DNA of 64,000 nt from Rhynochetos jubatus (Eukaryota; Chordata; Aves; Eurypygiformes; Rhynochetidae). Each line of letters starts with the position of its first letter. The stretch's first letter is position 1. The stretch is taken from contig CM050664.1 in NCBI GenBank assembly GCA_027574665.1, forward strand, positions 16,704,774 through 16,768,773. Direction: 5' to 3'. Under the pieces are notes generated by a model. The model did no database searches. It saw only the letters and a program-made list of their open reading frames with translations, and was not told where the DNA came from. The translations under genes were made by a program, and so were the position numbers. This document shows positions 12,501 to 21,500 of this stretch, one piece after another.

Positions 12501-15500
12501 GCTTGGCAGTCCGCTGGTGTTTTCTCCTAAGAGACAGTGTTTTCCTCTTTTAGCCTGCTCAAATTTGGTTCTTTCTCGCAGATCTTCTCCAAGCACTCAG
12601 GGATCTGATGCAGGAGGAGCTGGACGAGGCCGGTCTGGATTCCAGCTCCATGCTTTTCACGCAGCACGAAGTGGCCAGTTTGCTGGATACATCGGCTTTT
12701 CACTCTCCGGTCAGTCAGTCCAAAGCTCTTCTACACTGAACTCATGAATCTTCTATGTGAAATACAGAGAATTATGAGATCAGAAAAGCTAAATTACCAT
12801 TTTCTGGTTGTTCTAGAGTTATAAGGAGAAGGCAGAACTATGCATTAATCATTTAGAATATAGGAAACCCTATAAAACCCCTCACACTTCTCATTTTCAA
12901 TAAGGAAATAACAATTATCTATGGGACGATATGAAGGAAGTAGCCTGGCAGTGATGCAGAAGAAAAATTAGCTGTAATTAATCAATTCCAACTATTCCAC
13001 CTGGTTCACAAAATGAAAATTACCTGCAGCACAGCTATTCCAGCTATGTCAGGGTTCAGAGTGTGAAATCCTGTGGGGTGAAACAAATCCGGCACTATTT
13101 AACGTGCCTTTTGATCTGTTGCATAAAAACAGTGACTACTTTTCCAAGTGATCTTGATTTATCATTATTCTGGGTGTGGAAAACAATATGCCTGCCTTTT
13201 TGGTAAAGCATAAGCGGTGCTTGATGCTGTCTGTCCCTCTGCCTTGCAGAATTTCAACTCTCTCAGCTGTAACGGCGATGAGGACCTGGAGCAGCTGCAA
13301 CTGGAAATGATGGAGCTGCGGCAAGAAGTTCGAAGGCTAAAGGTGGAGCCTCTCCTCTGAGCAGATTTCTTGGCTGGTGCCTTCTGCTGTAGCTTGCTGT
13401 AGTCGGACGAGAGGGTAATGGCGTAGCCTGTCCCTCTTCAGAAGTCACCAATTTGCAAACTGCACATTCCTCGTTACAAAGGAGGAACGTTACACCCCCG
13501 GCTCTCCTTAAGTGTCTCTTTCTCACTCTCACCCTCCAATGAAAACTCTTTGTCCTGAAAGCATGCAGTCACTTTTCAGCAGTGAGTAGATATATTTAAA
13601 AATACAAAAACACATCTCGCGAGTAATTCAGGTTCATGGCTACAGAAGCACCACCTGTCCTCCCATCCTGACCTAGCTGCTGGCTGCTGGCAAGGCTATC
13701 AGCACTGCAGTCGTGTCCAGGCGGGTTTCTGCAGGTCACAGCCCAAAAAGCACTGTGGCGGGGGAGAGTGCACCAACCGCTACAGTGACACGTTATTCTG
13801 GTGGGTAGGGGCTACAAGACCAGGGCATCTTCTAGAGAATGTCCTATCGCTTGTTGCTTCTAATCCAGTGAAAATACTTTCCCTAGTCTCTCCTGAAAGA
13901 GGTGGAGAACAGCAAGAAGTCGATGGAAGACGAGCTTCAGAGGCTGAACCAGGTTAGTGAAGAGATTGCTCGGGGCCTTGGGACAGTTTTGGTGCTTGGT
14001 GGCCGAGGGAGATGTGGTGCATTCACCAGAACTTCTTGCTGCTTCCAGAAAGCCCTGGGCTTCCTATCCGAGAACCGGACGCTGCACAGCAAGCTGCAGA
14101 TGGCAGAGGTCGTGCAGAGACAGGCTCACAGCGCGGAGCAGGACTATGAGGAAGTGATCCACTTGCTGGAAGCTGAAATTGCAGAACTGAAGATGCAGTT
14201 GGCAGGGAAGAAAGCAAAACACGTCTCTGAAATAGAGGTAATGCAAGTCTTCAGCCTGGGAAAAAACCCACAACCCTCCTGACCCTTCTTCTGTGGGTTC
14301 CCCTTCTTCTATTTATAAAGGAGAAAGTAAGTATAGCACATATACATCATTTGTGTATGACCACAGGACCAGCACGGTCTCTGGGTCTGTGTTATCATCT
14401 ATATAATTTCCACTGTCCATTCCAAAAGGACAGTGGTTTTCCGTTGGTAGCAAATGTCATAAATTGGTGTTTCCAAAAGCCAAGGCTGGAGCACCATCAT
14501 CACCTTTCTCTTCTTCCTCCGGCCCCGCCTCAGGAGGACATCCTGGAACTGAAAAGACAGTTGTCCCTGGCTGATGGCCAGTTACGAAAATCAGAAGTCT
14601 CACGGAAGCGCCTGGAGATCTGCAATAGGAAACTGCTCCTGTTTGTGCAGGTGAAGTGCTGAACCACCCCCAGTGCTGGTGGCATCACTGGGGCCTTTTG
14701 CAAGTCCAATTAACTTCCTGCTCCATTTTCATTCTGTCTCATCCTAGAAAGGCACTGTCTGTTGGTTAGGAGAAACTAGGGAATGAACTCCTCTCTACTC
14801 ATGTACCCAAGAGCTATGCAAACACTGTGCTGCAGGTTTTGCCTGCTGTCCCCGGCTCACCGGTCCCACTGTTACGCGCTGGTTGAAGCCGCTCCGGCAT
14901 CTCTGTTGGACATCAGGGTCAAAATGATGTGTTTTAACCTTCCCTTTGTATAACTAGACAGTTGGTTCTCTACACAACAAATGTGTAAAGCAGGTTTGGT
15001 CTTCCAGTGTTTTCTTGCCCCATATTTCCTGAAAAATCACACACATAACTGCTTCAGTCTTTTAACTGACTGTTCTTCCACTTCATTACCTGTATGAGGA
15101 ATACAAGCTTGTTTAATTGGTAAACTGGCCAGCATGGCATCGCTACTATCAGCTACAGCTGAATGCCTACTAGTAGCCCATCCCAAGAGCTCTTGAAGTT
15201 GGTAGGAAAGAGTGGAGCGCAAGGAAGCGTAGATGTCCTCTGCTTCAGAGACAGAAGAATTTAAATGCCTCTAGACCTGCAGCACTACATGCTGGTGCCT
15301 GTGCGGTTTGGGGCTGGACTTTGGAAATGGATTTGACTTGGCCCCAGGGTCAAACATCACAGGATTTTGACCACTGGAGCAAAGTATCTTCCTTTTTTAT
15401 ACATCCCTCAGTAGTGTTTGAGAATTTGCTAACCGTGCATGGTAATTAGAGCTTATGTGTGCAGGTACAATGCGGAAACCAGGGGTGGCTAGTAGCGATG

Positions 15501-18489
15501 ACCAAGGCGCGCTGAAACGTAGCCTCCAAAACTGGAAGAATATTTTTATGTTTCATTTCATATATTTTAGTGTTGGTATTATAATGCATAATTCAGATGT
15601 CTCTGTATATTTGCATAGGCTATGAATGTTGCTTGAGTTGCAAAAGGCCTTGAGATATTCACTTCAAGGGCAATGAATAAGCTGAAGCTGATTACTGTCG
15701 TATTAAATCTGATCACCAGGAGAAACCCGTGGCATTTGTTCTCAGGATTTATTCATTCCTACAAGTTTGAAACCCTTTTTTTTTTTTTTTTTTTTTTTTT
15801 GTTGTTGCATGGCAGAACGTCCACAAAGTCCTGAGCACATCCAGTCATTTACCAGATGAGAGAAGGTAGGAGATGGCTTCTGGGAACCATGAAACAGCAA
15901 CATGAAATGTCGTTTTCTGACCTTTCTCAGGGGTCCACCTGGCATTCCACAGAATTGTAGAATCACAGAGTGGTTGGATTGGAAGGGACCTTAAGGTCAT
16001 CCAGTTCCAACCCCCTGCCATGGTCAGAGACACCTTCCACTAGACCAGGTTGCTCACAACCTCATCCAGCCTGGCCTTGGACACTTCCAGGGATGGGGCA
16101 TCCATAGCTCCTCTGGGCAGAGAAGTTTTCTAAATGCGCTATTTCTAAACATACTGTCACTTTGAAAATGAAACCATGGGAGAAAGATAATCTGGAGGCT
16201 GCTGGTGGATTGCTACTTGGGGGGTTGGCCTCCATTCAGAATTTTTTGGGGGTATAAGTATGTGAAGCACTCCTCTGGTTAAGTTGCTCTTGCTAGAAGA
16301 GACACTAAACAGGTTGTTTCAAAGAAGCAGGGTTTTGATCCACCAGCTTTTCCCAACATAAGTCAGTTTTCAGCTTCAGGACCATGTCCTTTTCCATCTG
16401 AAGTTACAGAAACTGATTGAGTGGAAGCAGAGAACTAGCATGACTCTCACCTGCATGACTTGGAGAAATAGAGTGCAGGCTTCTGGACTCCCCTTCAACC
16501 TGTACCTATCAGGCTGGAAAAGATCACTATCCTAGGGGAAATTCCTATCACTTGGAAAAAATGTATCACAACCCTTATTATGAGAATGCTGGTGTGTTTT
16601 TAATTAACTCGTTGAAAGGTCTCAGTCTCTTTGATAATGACCAGCCTCTTAAAAAAAGCCAGTTTTTGAGAATGATTAAATCCAATTTTTAAGTTTCCAA
16701 CATGATTATCTCTGATATAATAAAGGCAAAATGTTTTTGAGAAATTCTAAAAAATGCGTTTATATCTGTCTATAACACAATGATGCCAGTATGTCTAAAA
16801 GAGAGTCTGCTGTGATGCTGAGCGATCGAGATGCAATCCCCCCCAAATACACGGAATTTACATAGGATATCCTTCACGAGAGGCTGGCCGGGATTTTCAA
16901 TGATCGTTCTATGATAGAAGTATTGATGGCACTTTCCATATTTGTAAGAGTCAACCGTGAAACAGAAGAGGATAAAACAGCTCCAGTCTCAGATACATCT
17001 CTTCCATCTTCAGATCTTGTTGACCTTTTGCTATCAGAGGCTAAAGAACTGTTAGCGCCAATCCTCTCCAACAAGGACGGTAAGCACTAAATTAACTGGA
17101 GAAACCTGAATCCAAACAAGTCTCAAGGATGTCTGTTAGTGTTATTTACAGTTTCCAGCACCTTATCTATTTTTGGCCATACCAGTTAAGCTTCCCATAC
17201 GTGTACCCGATTCTCTCATTCTAACTGAGATGTAATTGCCCTCCGTGTATCTATGTGACTCATCTTTGAATCCGAAATGCAGAATGTGTAAGGAGTCAAA
17301 GGGTGTGACTTGTGCCCAGGGCCAGAGGAAAGGAAAGGCATTTATCCAGGCAAAAAATAACTAACAGGCAGGAGGATGGTTCCGCAGAATCGTAGCAATT
17401 CTGGTTGAAAGGGACTGCTGGAGATCAGGAGTCAAATCTTGTGCTCCAGGTAGGACCATCACACTGGGTGAGATCTCCAGGGGATTTAGCCAGCTGTGCT
17501 TTCAGCCTCCAAGGATGGAGATCCACAGGCTCTCTGAATAATGTGTTCCCGAGCTGCATTATGGTCTGTGAAAAAGGTTTTCCTAGCACCTAATCTGAAT
17601 TCCCCTGGGTGCAATCTGTGGTCACAGCCCCCAGTTATACTGTCGCCACTACCAAGGCGAGCTTGGCTCCGACATCTTTCTAATTGCCCTTGAAGCAGGA
17701 GTGGGTGCTGCAGGATTGCCTCTCAGCCTCCTCCTTGCCAGGCTAAACAAGCCCAGCTCCCTCAGCCCTCCCCAGCCTCCCCTTGCAGGTTATGAGCCCT
17801 AGGGCTCCCTTTGCTGGAAGCTGTCCAGTTTTCAATAGCTTTGGACTAGAAATCCAAACCTTCTTTACACCATCCCGGTACAACTGCAGCGATGCCGAGT
17901 CAAGGGGAACAGCAATCTCCCTGTTTCCTTGGCGTACAAGTCAGCCTAGACACCCTTCCACTCATGTGTCTGTGGATGGGAGAAAATCAGAGAAAAGGCA
18001 TCTAGCTCCATGGGAGTCTGAATCAACTTTCCCAGTCTGGGACTCTGAGCTTAGTCTGTGAGCCATAAACGTTTTGTGGCAGCAGTGATTTGACCCCACT
18101 AGTCTCTTTCCACGCAAAAGGAAAGTTTATGATCTCCTCCTTACGGTCAGGCGAGTGCATAGCCCCAAACAGGTGCCCAGGCTTTACTCTTTGATGCTAT
18201 TCACCGGCTAAACGTGGCCATGGTCCAGCATTGTCTTTGTCTCAAAGCACAAGACACAAGGGAAATAATTGTAGCCTTTCAGGAGAACCTCTGATATATG
18301 AGCGTGTCAGCATTTTCAGAGTTCCTGCATCGTTTAATTGTGCGTTATCATAATGTAGCAGCACTACTTGCGCTGGGCATGTTTTCTAACCCTGCACTTA
18401 TACTTGGCTGTGTGCTTACATTTGCAGCTTTGCCATGTGACAGGGACCAGTGCCTGCCTGCTGAAGGAAACCCAAATTACAAGGAGTAG
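403..18489 (+). CDS. STXBP4-like (Synip paralogue) PDZ/coiled-coil protein, 5'-partial, 15 exons in window
   Basis: Exons 403-523, 3433-3574, 3753-3859, 4264-4417, 6027-6099, 8914-9011, 11383-11479, 12582-12709, 13250-13342, 13887-13952, 14049-14237, 14534-14650, 15816-15865, 16949-17079 and 18428-18489 join with GT-AG sites and matching phases into 541 residues ending in TAG. Domains, numbered from the first full codon: Ser-rich 1-40; PDZ about 48-135 with carboxylate-binding loop GLGL; linker to 215; EF-hand-like segment about 230-275; heptad-rich coiled coil about 313-460; WW remnant 520-541. The order and many blocks (GDCYKDGRL, KPGDQL-like, VVQRQAH..DYEEVI.LLEA, LRKSE) match STXBP4, which binds syntaxin-4 and regulates GLUT4 vesicle fusion in mammals. 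Identity is too low for STXBP4 itself, so I infer a paralogue. Upstream exons and the start codon are outside the window. The function of this copy is unknown. Confidence 0.85.
524..3432. other. Intron of STXBP4-like gene
   Basis: 2.9 kb between the Ser-rich exon and the first PDZ exon. Apart from a CR1 fragment at 1988-2275 I see no supported feature; the reading frames present look like chance frames. Confidence 0.6.
1988..2275 (-). mobile_element. CR1 LINE 3'-end fragment
   Basis: Reverse complement of the conserved CR1 3' end (gaatcacagactggtttggg ... acccttgtcctg). It lies in an intron of the STXBP4-like gene, antisense to it. Confidence 0.9.
3433..3574 (+). CDS. STXBP4-like exon, first half of PDZ domain
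   Basis: Acceptor ctcccttgcag, donor gtaagt. It encodes [14 protein letters not shown], with the GLGL ligand-binding loop, and ends in GDCYK, as in STXBP4. Confidence 0.93.
3753..3859 (+). CDS. STXBP4-like exon, second half of PDZ domain
   Basis: Acceptor ttctttgtttag, donor gtaggc. It encodes [18 protein letters not shown] followed by the PDZ alpha-B helix ([13 protein letters not shown]), and ends with two spare bases. Confidence 0.93.
4264..4417 (+). CDS. STXBP4-like exon, last PDZ strand and linker
   Basis: Acceptor tttgtttaag, donor gtaggt. It begins with TEVAFIPG, equivalent to the last PDZ beta strand (EIAFI in STXBP4), then a Pro-rich linker. The phase fits both neighbours. Confidence 0.85.
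4736..4860 (-). mobile_element. Old, diverged CR1-like fragment
   Basis: Contains catagggctggaagggatct and gtctagt-like CR1 terminal sequence, much diverged. Boundaries are uncertain. Confidence 0.45.
6027..6099 (+). CDS. STXBP4-like exon, linker
   Basis: Strong acceptor tcttctttttctag and donor gtaaga. Encodes a 24-residue low-complexity linker and leaves one spare base, matching the exon at 8914. Confidence 0.75.
8881..8903 (+). repeat. T23 homopolymer in a splice acceptor tract
   Basis: 23 T immediately before ggcttttcag and the STXBP4-like exon at 8,914. Confidence 0.95.
8914..9011 (+). CDS. STXBP4-like exon, linker leading to EF-hand-like segment
   Basis: The acceptor follows a run of 23 T. 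Encodes [17 protein letters not shown], matching the STXBP4 pattern ISLNPSVRFKAEKLEM. Donor gtaagt. Confidence 0.88.
11383..11479 (+). CDS. STXBP4-like exon, EF-hand-like helix and loop
   Basis: Encodes [19 protein letters not shown] then [16 protein letters not shown]4 has the same architecture with DSKGTVSFGD. The loop has the EF-hand spacing D-x-x-G-x-V but lacks most calcium ligands. Donor gtgagc. Confidence 0.92.
12582..12709 (+). CDS. STXBP4-like exon, second helix of EF-hand-like segment and acidic linker
   Basis: Acceptor ttctttctcgcag, donor gtcagt. Encodes [17 protein letters not shown] and a Ser-rich stretch, ending in phase 0. Confidence 0.88.
13250..13342 (+). CDS. STXBP4-like exon, start of coiled coil
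   Basis: 31 codons with leucine heptads ([19 protein letters not shown]), symmetric phase 0. Acceptor ctctgccttgcag, donor gtggag. Confidence 0.88.
13887..13952 (+). CDS. STXBP4-like exon, coiled coil
   Basis: 22 codons ([18 protein letters not shown]...), phase 0, acceptor tttccctag, donor gttagt. Confidence 0.87.
14049..14237 (+). CDS. STXBP4-like exon, most conserved coiled-coil block
   Basis: 63 codons containing [20 protein letters not shown] and an [10 protein letters not shown] block. STXBP4 has AAQRQAHGMEMDYEEVIRLL at the same place, which is the clearest proof of family membership. Donor gtaatg. Confidence 0.95.
14534..14650 (+). CDS. STXBP4-like exon, end of coiled coil
   Basis: 39 codons with [25 protein letters not shown]4 has a closely similar CQLRKSEMARK block. 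Acceptor cccgcctcag, donor gtgaag. Confidence 0.93.
15776..15800 (+). repeat. T25 homopolymer in a splice acceptor tract
   Basis: 25 T ending 15 bases before the STXBP4-like exon at 15,816. Confidence 0.95.
15816..15865 (+). CDS. STXBP4-like small exon after coiled coil
   Basis: 50 bases behind a T25 tract. Encodes [16 protein letters not shown] plus two spare bases, corresponding to AIQEVFSDNSTPLSNLSERR of STXBP4. Donor gtagga. Confidence 0.82.
15951..16121 (-). mobile_element. CR1 LINE 3'-end fragment
   Basis: Begins agaattgtagaatcacagag and continues through the CR1 tail, breaking off after cctctgggca. It lies 85 bases after the small exon at 15,816. Confidence 0.9.
16949..17079 (+). CDS. 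STXBP4-like exon, linker before WW region
   Basis: 43 codons ending in [18 protein letters not shown], comparable with LALESKELVKSVRALLDMD just before the STXBP4 WW domain. The acceptor (tttccatatttgtaag) is weak, but it is the only one nearby that fits the required phase. Donor gtaagc. Confidence 0.75.
17386..17800 (-). mobile_element. Older CR1 copy
   Basis: Diverged CR1 tail (agaatcgtagcaattctgg ...) followed by the more 5' CR1 segment with ggctaaacaagcccagctcc. It lies between the last two STXBP4-like exons. Confidence 0.7.
18428..18489 (+). CDS. STXBP4-like terminal exon: degenerate, truncated WW domain
   Basis: Acceptor gtgtgcttacatttgcag with the right phase. It reads [20 protein letters not shown] then TAG, aligning with CLPYGWEEAYTADGIKYF of STXBP4. 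The first WW tryptophan is Arg (AGG), the preceding Gly is Asp, and the stop comes before the Asn-His and second Trp of a WW domain. Confidence 0.7.
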
Positions 18490-18565
18490 GTGTCAAAACT
18501 GCCGTGGTCTGTAATTTTGACAATACACATACTAAAAATTCCTGTTTGTTTTCTTGGGGTTTTTT

Positions 18566-18571
18566 AATAAA
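18566..18571 (+). terminator. Poly(A) signal AATAAA of the STXBP4-like gene
   Basis: AATAAA 77 bases after the predicted stop, followed by a T-rich stretch. It is the first canonical signal downstream of the terminal exon. Confidence 0.5.
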
Positions 18572-21500
18572 AATTTTTGCTTGAGAACTTTTAACCAGAT
18601 AATTTAGTAGAGGTCTCCAGGTGGCCTTGTCAGAGAAATATGTCCCCTCCTAGACAGCAAGAGACTTCCCCCTCCCCCCGCCCCCGCACAGTGAAGCACG
18701 GTATGAATTCCTGGCAATATCTCTTTTTTTTTTTCCCCTAAAATGTTTTTCTCTCAGGCCAGGTGGGAATTTATGGTTCTATGGCTTGTCTAGCTGGCAC
18801 TTCTATAGACCGCTTGGAGTTCTGAGTAAGGGAAAAACCCCCACTGAATGTGTTAATCTTTTTTTAAGTTGTGGTATCAAGATGCTGTGAAGTCCAAGCC
18901 AAGAAAAGAAGGACAACATGGCTTTGTTTGGACATTCAGAATTTCCCTAAAACCTCTTAAATGGCTTATGTTTAACAGAGTCATGTCCTAAAGATATCTG
19001 CTGAAAGGGCACTTGGAGACCTAAACGTCTACTACAACCGTCTTAGCTGATCGCTCAACCTGAGTATCTGCCAGCAGAGTTTTTTCGTTTGGTTAAGTAG
19101 ACACTTGCAAACCCTGATTCCAAGGACATAAAAAGCATCTTCAGACAAAACAGATGGCTGCTACCTAATCCACTAGCCATGCAAAATCTGTGGCCTCTTC
19201 TTTCCTTTCCTAAATAACCAGTGTTGTCTTCGTGTTATCCTGTGTCTTTCTCCCAAACTACATAAAACGTATTTCTCATTTTCAGCCATCTTCATCAGAA
19301 GACCACGTGGCCCCCTCCTCAAAGCCAGACCAAGAGCAATCAACTGCAACCACCAAATCCAACCAACGAACCGCCTAGGAAGCCTACATAAATCTCCCAT
19401 GGCTCGCTCCAAACTGCGACTGTCCGTGACACAGCTGCTGGGAGATGGGAAGGACACACCACGGGTGTTTCAGCTTCCAGGCAAACCAGACTGAGAAACA
19501 ACCTTTCTGACACGAGACTAATTCTCCCTAACTACCCAAGACTTTTTCAGCAAATTCCCCTGCGTGTCTACCTCTGAGTTATCATACAAGGCTATTTGTT
19601 CATGGTTTTGCAGCTTTATAGGAAAAAATATTCTCAAGAGGCTACAAGGGCCTGGATTTCACTGGCAGCCTTTTAGAGCTTGTATCCTGGGTAGTAAGAG
19701 GAGCATGAACTTACCCAAGGGACTGTGGGGTCTCCAACAGATTCCGTTCGGTATTTCATACGAAAAACCAAAGTATCTTTAGTGGCTGTAATCAAAGCAG
19801 CTTCATCTGTAGCATCTTAGCTGTCTTGGGATAGGTACTTCTCTTTTTATTCTTTTTGTATAGCTCATCCCACCTGCAATGCTTGAAACGGAAAGCACCA
19901 TCTCAGCTAATTGGAGAAAGAGTGCAGAGATAGCCAGCCGCATGCTACGGTGACGATGTATCGCTGAACACCAAGCACTCCCTGGAACGCAAGAGAGGAC
20001 ATAGCGAACATGTTTGAATAAAGGCCTGCAGTGTCGCTTGGAAATCAGATATGCATGATGCAAGACCGTGTGTGGTTAGCAATGAATGGGGTAGGGATCC
20101 AGGATGAACACAAGGTCTGGAAAATAAAATGGAAACGCTGCTCACAAGGCGTTTGCTTTCTGGGTTATGATTGCAGTTGCTGCGTTCAGTGTCTCTGAGA
20201 TGAAAACCCTGCCTGGGTCCCTCTTATTTTGGCAGCTGGTAGCAAGATGGATTGAGAAGTTGCAGGAAAACGGGGTGCATTCTGGCTTTTACAGAAATTG
20301 GTACAGGGACTTCAAATCTCCTCTGTGGAGGGTTCAAAGCATGCGGATCCTTTATAGCCTAAAATAAAGGCTTAGGAAAAGTCATGACCCTCACCGATAT
20401 CTACTGTACTCGGAGATATCACTGCACTGCTTAAACCGTAACTGTATGGTGGAACTTGGCAGTCACATAAATAACCAGTCAGAAATTCGGGTTGCACTCA
20501 ATTTCATAGCTCAGGGTAAATTAAATCTTCTGAACGCATGCCTCAATATAAATTAAAGGACTTCTTTTAAAAGGAAACATAATTCCTTGGACCACTCACA
20601 AGGAATATTCCCAGGAAGGAGATATTTTTTTTAAATAGTAATTTTGGGATAGCCTATGGTTAATAGCTGGTTCCCCAGTGCTCTCTGTTTCGACAGAATG
20701 ACAGTAAATACTGGTTACTTGTGGGTTTAGCCCTATGGCTTTGTTCCCATCTCGTGTGTTATATAGACAGGGCAAAGCTGCAAGAAGACAGGCAAGAGGT
20801 GCGCAGAGCAAAATCCAGTCTCACCAGCTGGGTCTACCCTGTTTCTGGAAAAACACCTCCAGTTCCCGCGGGGTTAGTATGACAGATACCGATCTGATCC
20901 TAGCAGTGTGTCTTCAAAAGCATTTGGCTGGAGGTTGCATCCTAGGAAGATGCATCCAGCCACCGCTCACCACACTTGCCAGGGAACAGTAAAACAAGAT
21001 TTTAGAAAGTAGCAGGTCTTCAGCCATACCGTGTCATTAAACATAGGCAACGGCACTTGAGAAACCTAGTAGGAAAGGGACACGTTATGGGGAAAACAGA
21101 ACTATGCAGGCCAAACTTTTATCTTGTGGAAGTCAACAGTTTGGCTACCAACTCTGAGAATCACGGAATTTTCTCAAAATACTTGTATTGAACTCCACCT
21201 CCCCGAGTGCTGGAAGGGCACAGCCTGGTCTGGTCCCAGCAGAGATCAGTTACAGGGTCTGAAAGAGAATATACTTGATGCTGCTTCCATAGTCAAGTGA
21301 TTTGTATTTTAATGTCCCAAGAAAGAAGATTTTGTATAAAAGTATCCCAGAGGGCGAGGGCTCCGATGAGACCAGCCTGACAAAGCACATTGTGCCGTTG
21401 ATGCTAACACACAGCAAAGGGTGGAAACAGCGAGGGGCTGACCCAGGGCTGCTGTGTTTTCTGTATCCTGAGCTGTCTGCCAGTGAAAGAGCTGCGAAGA

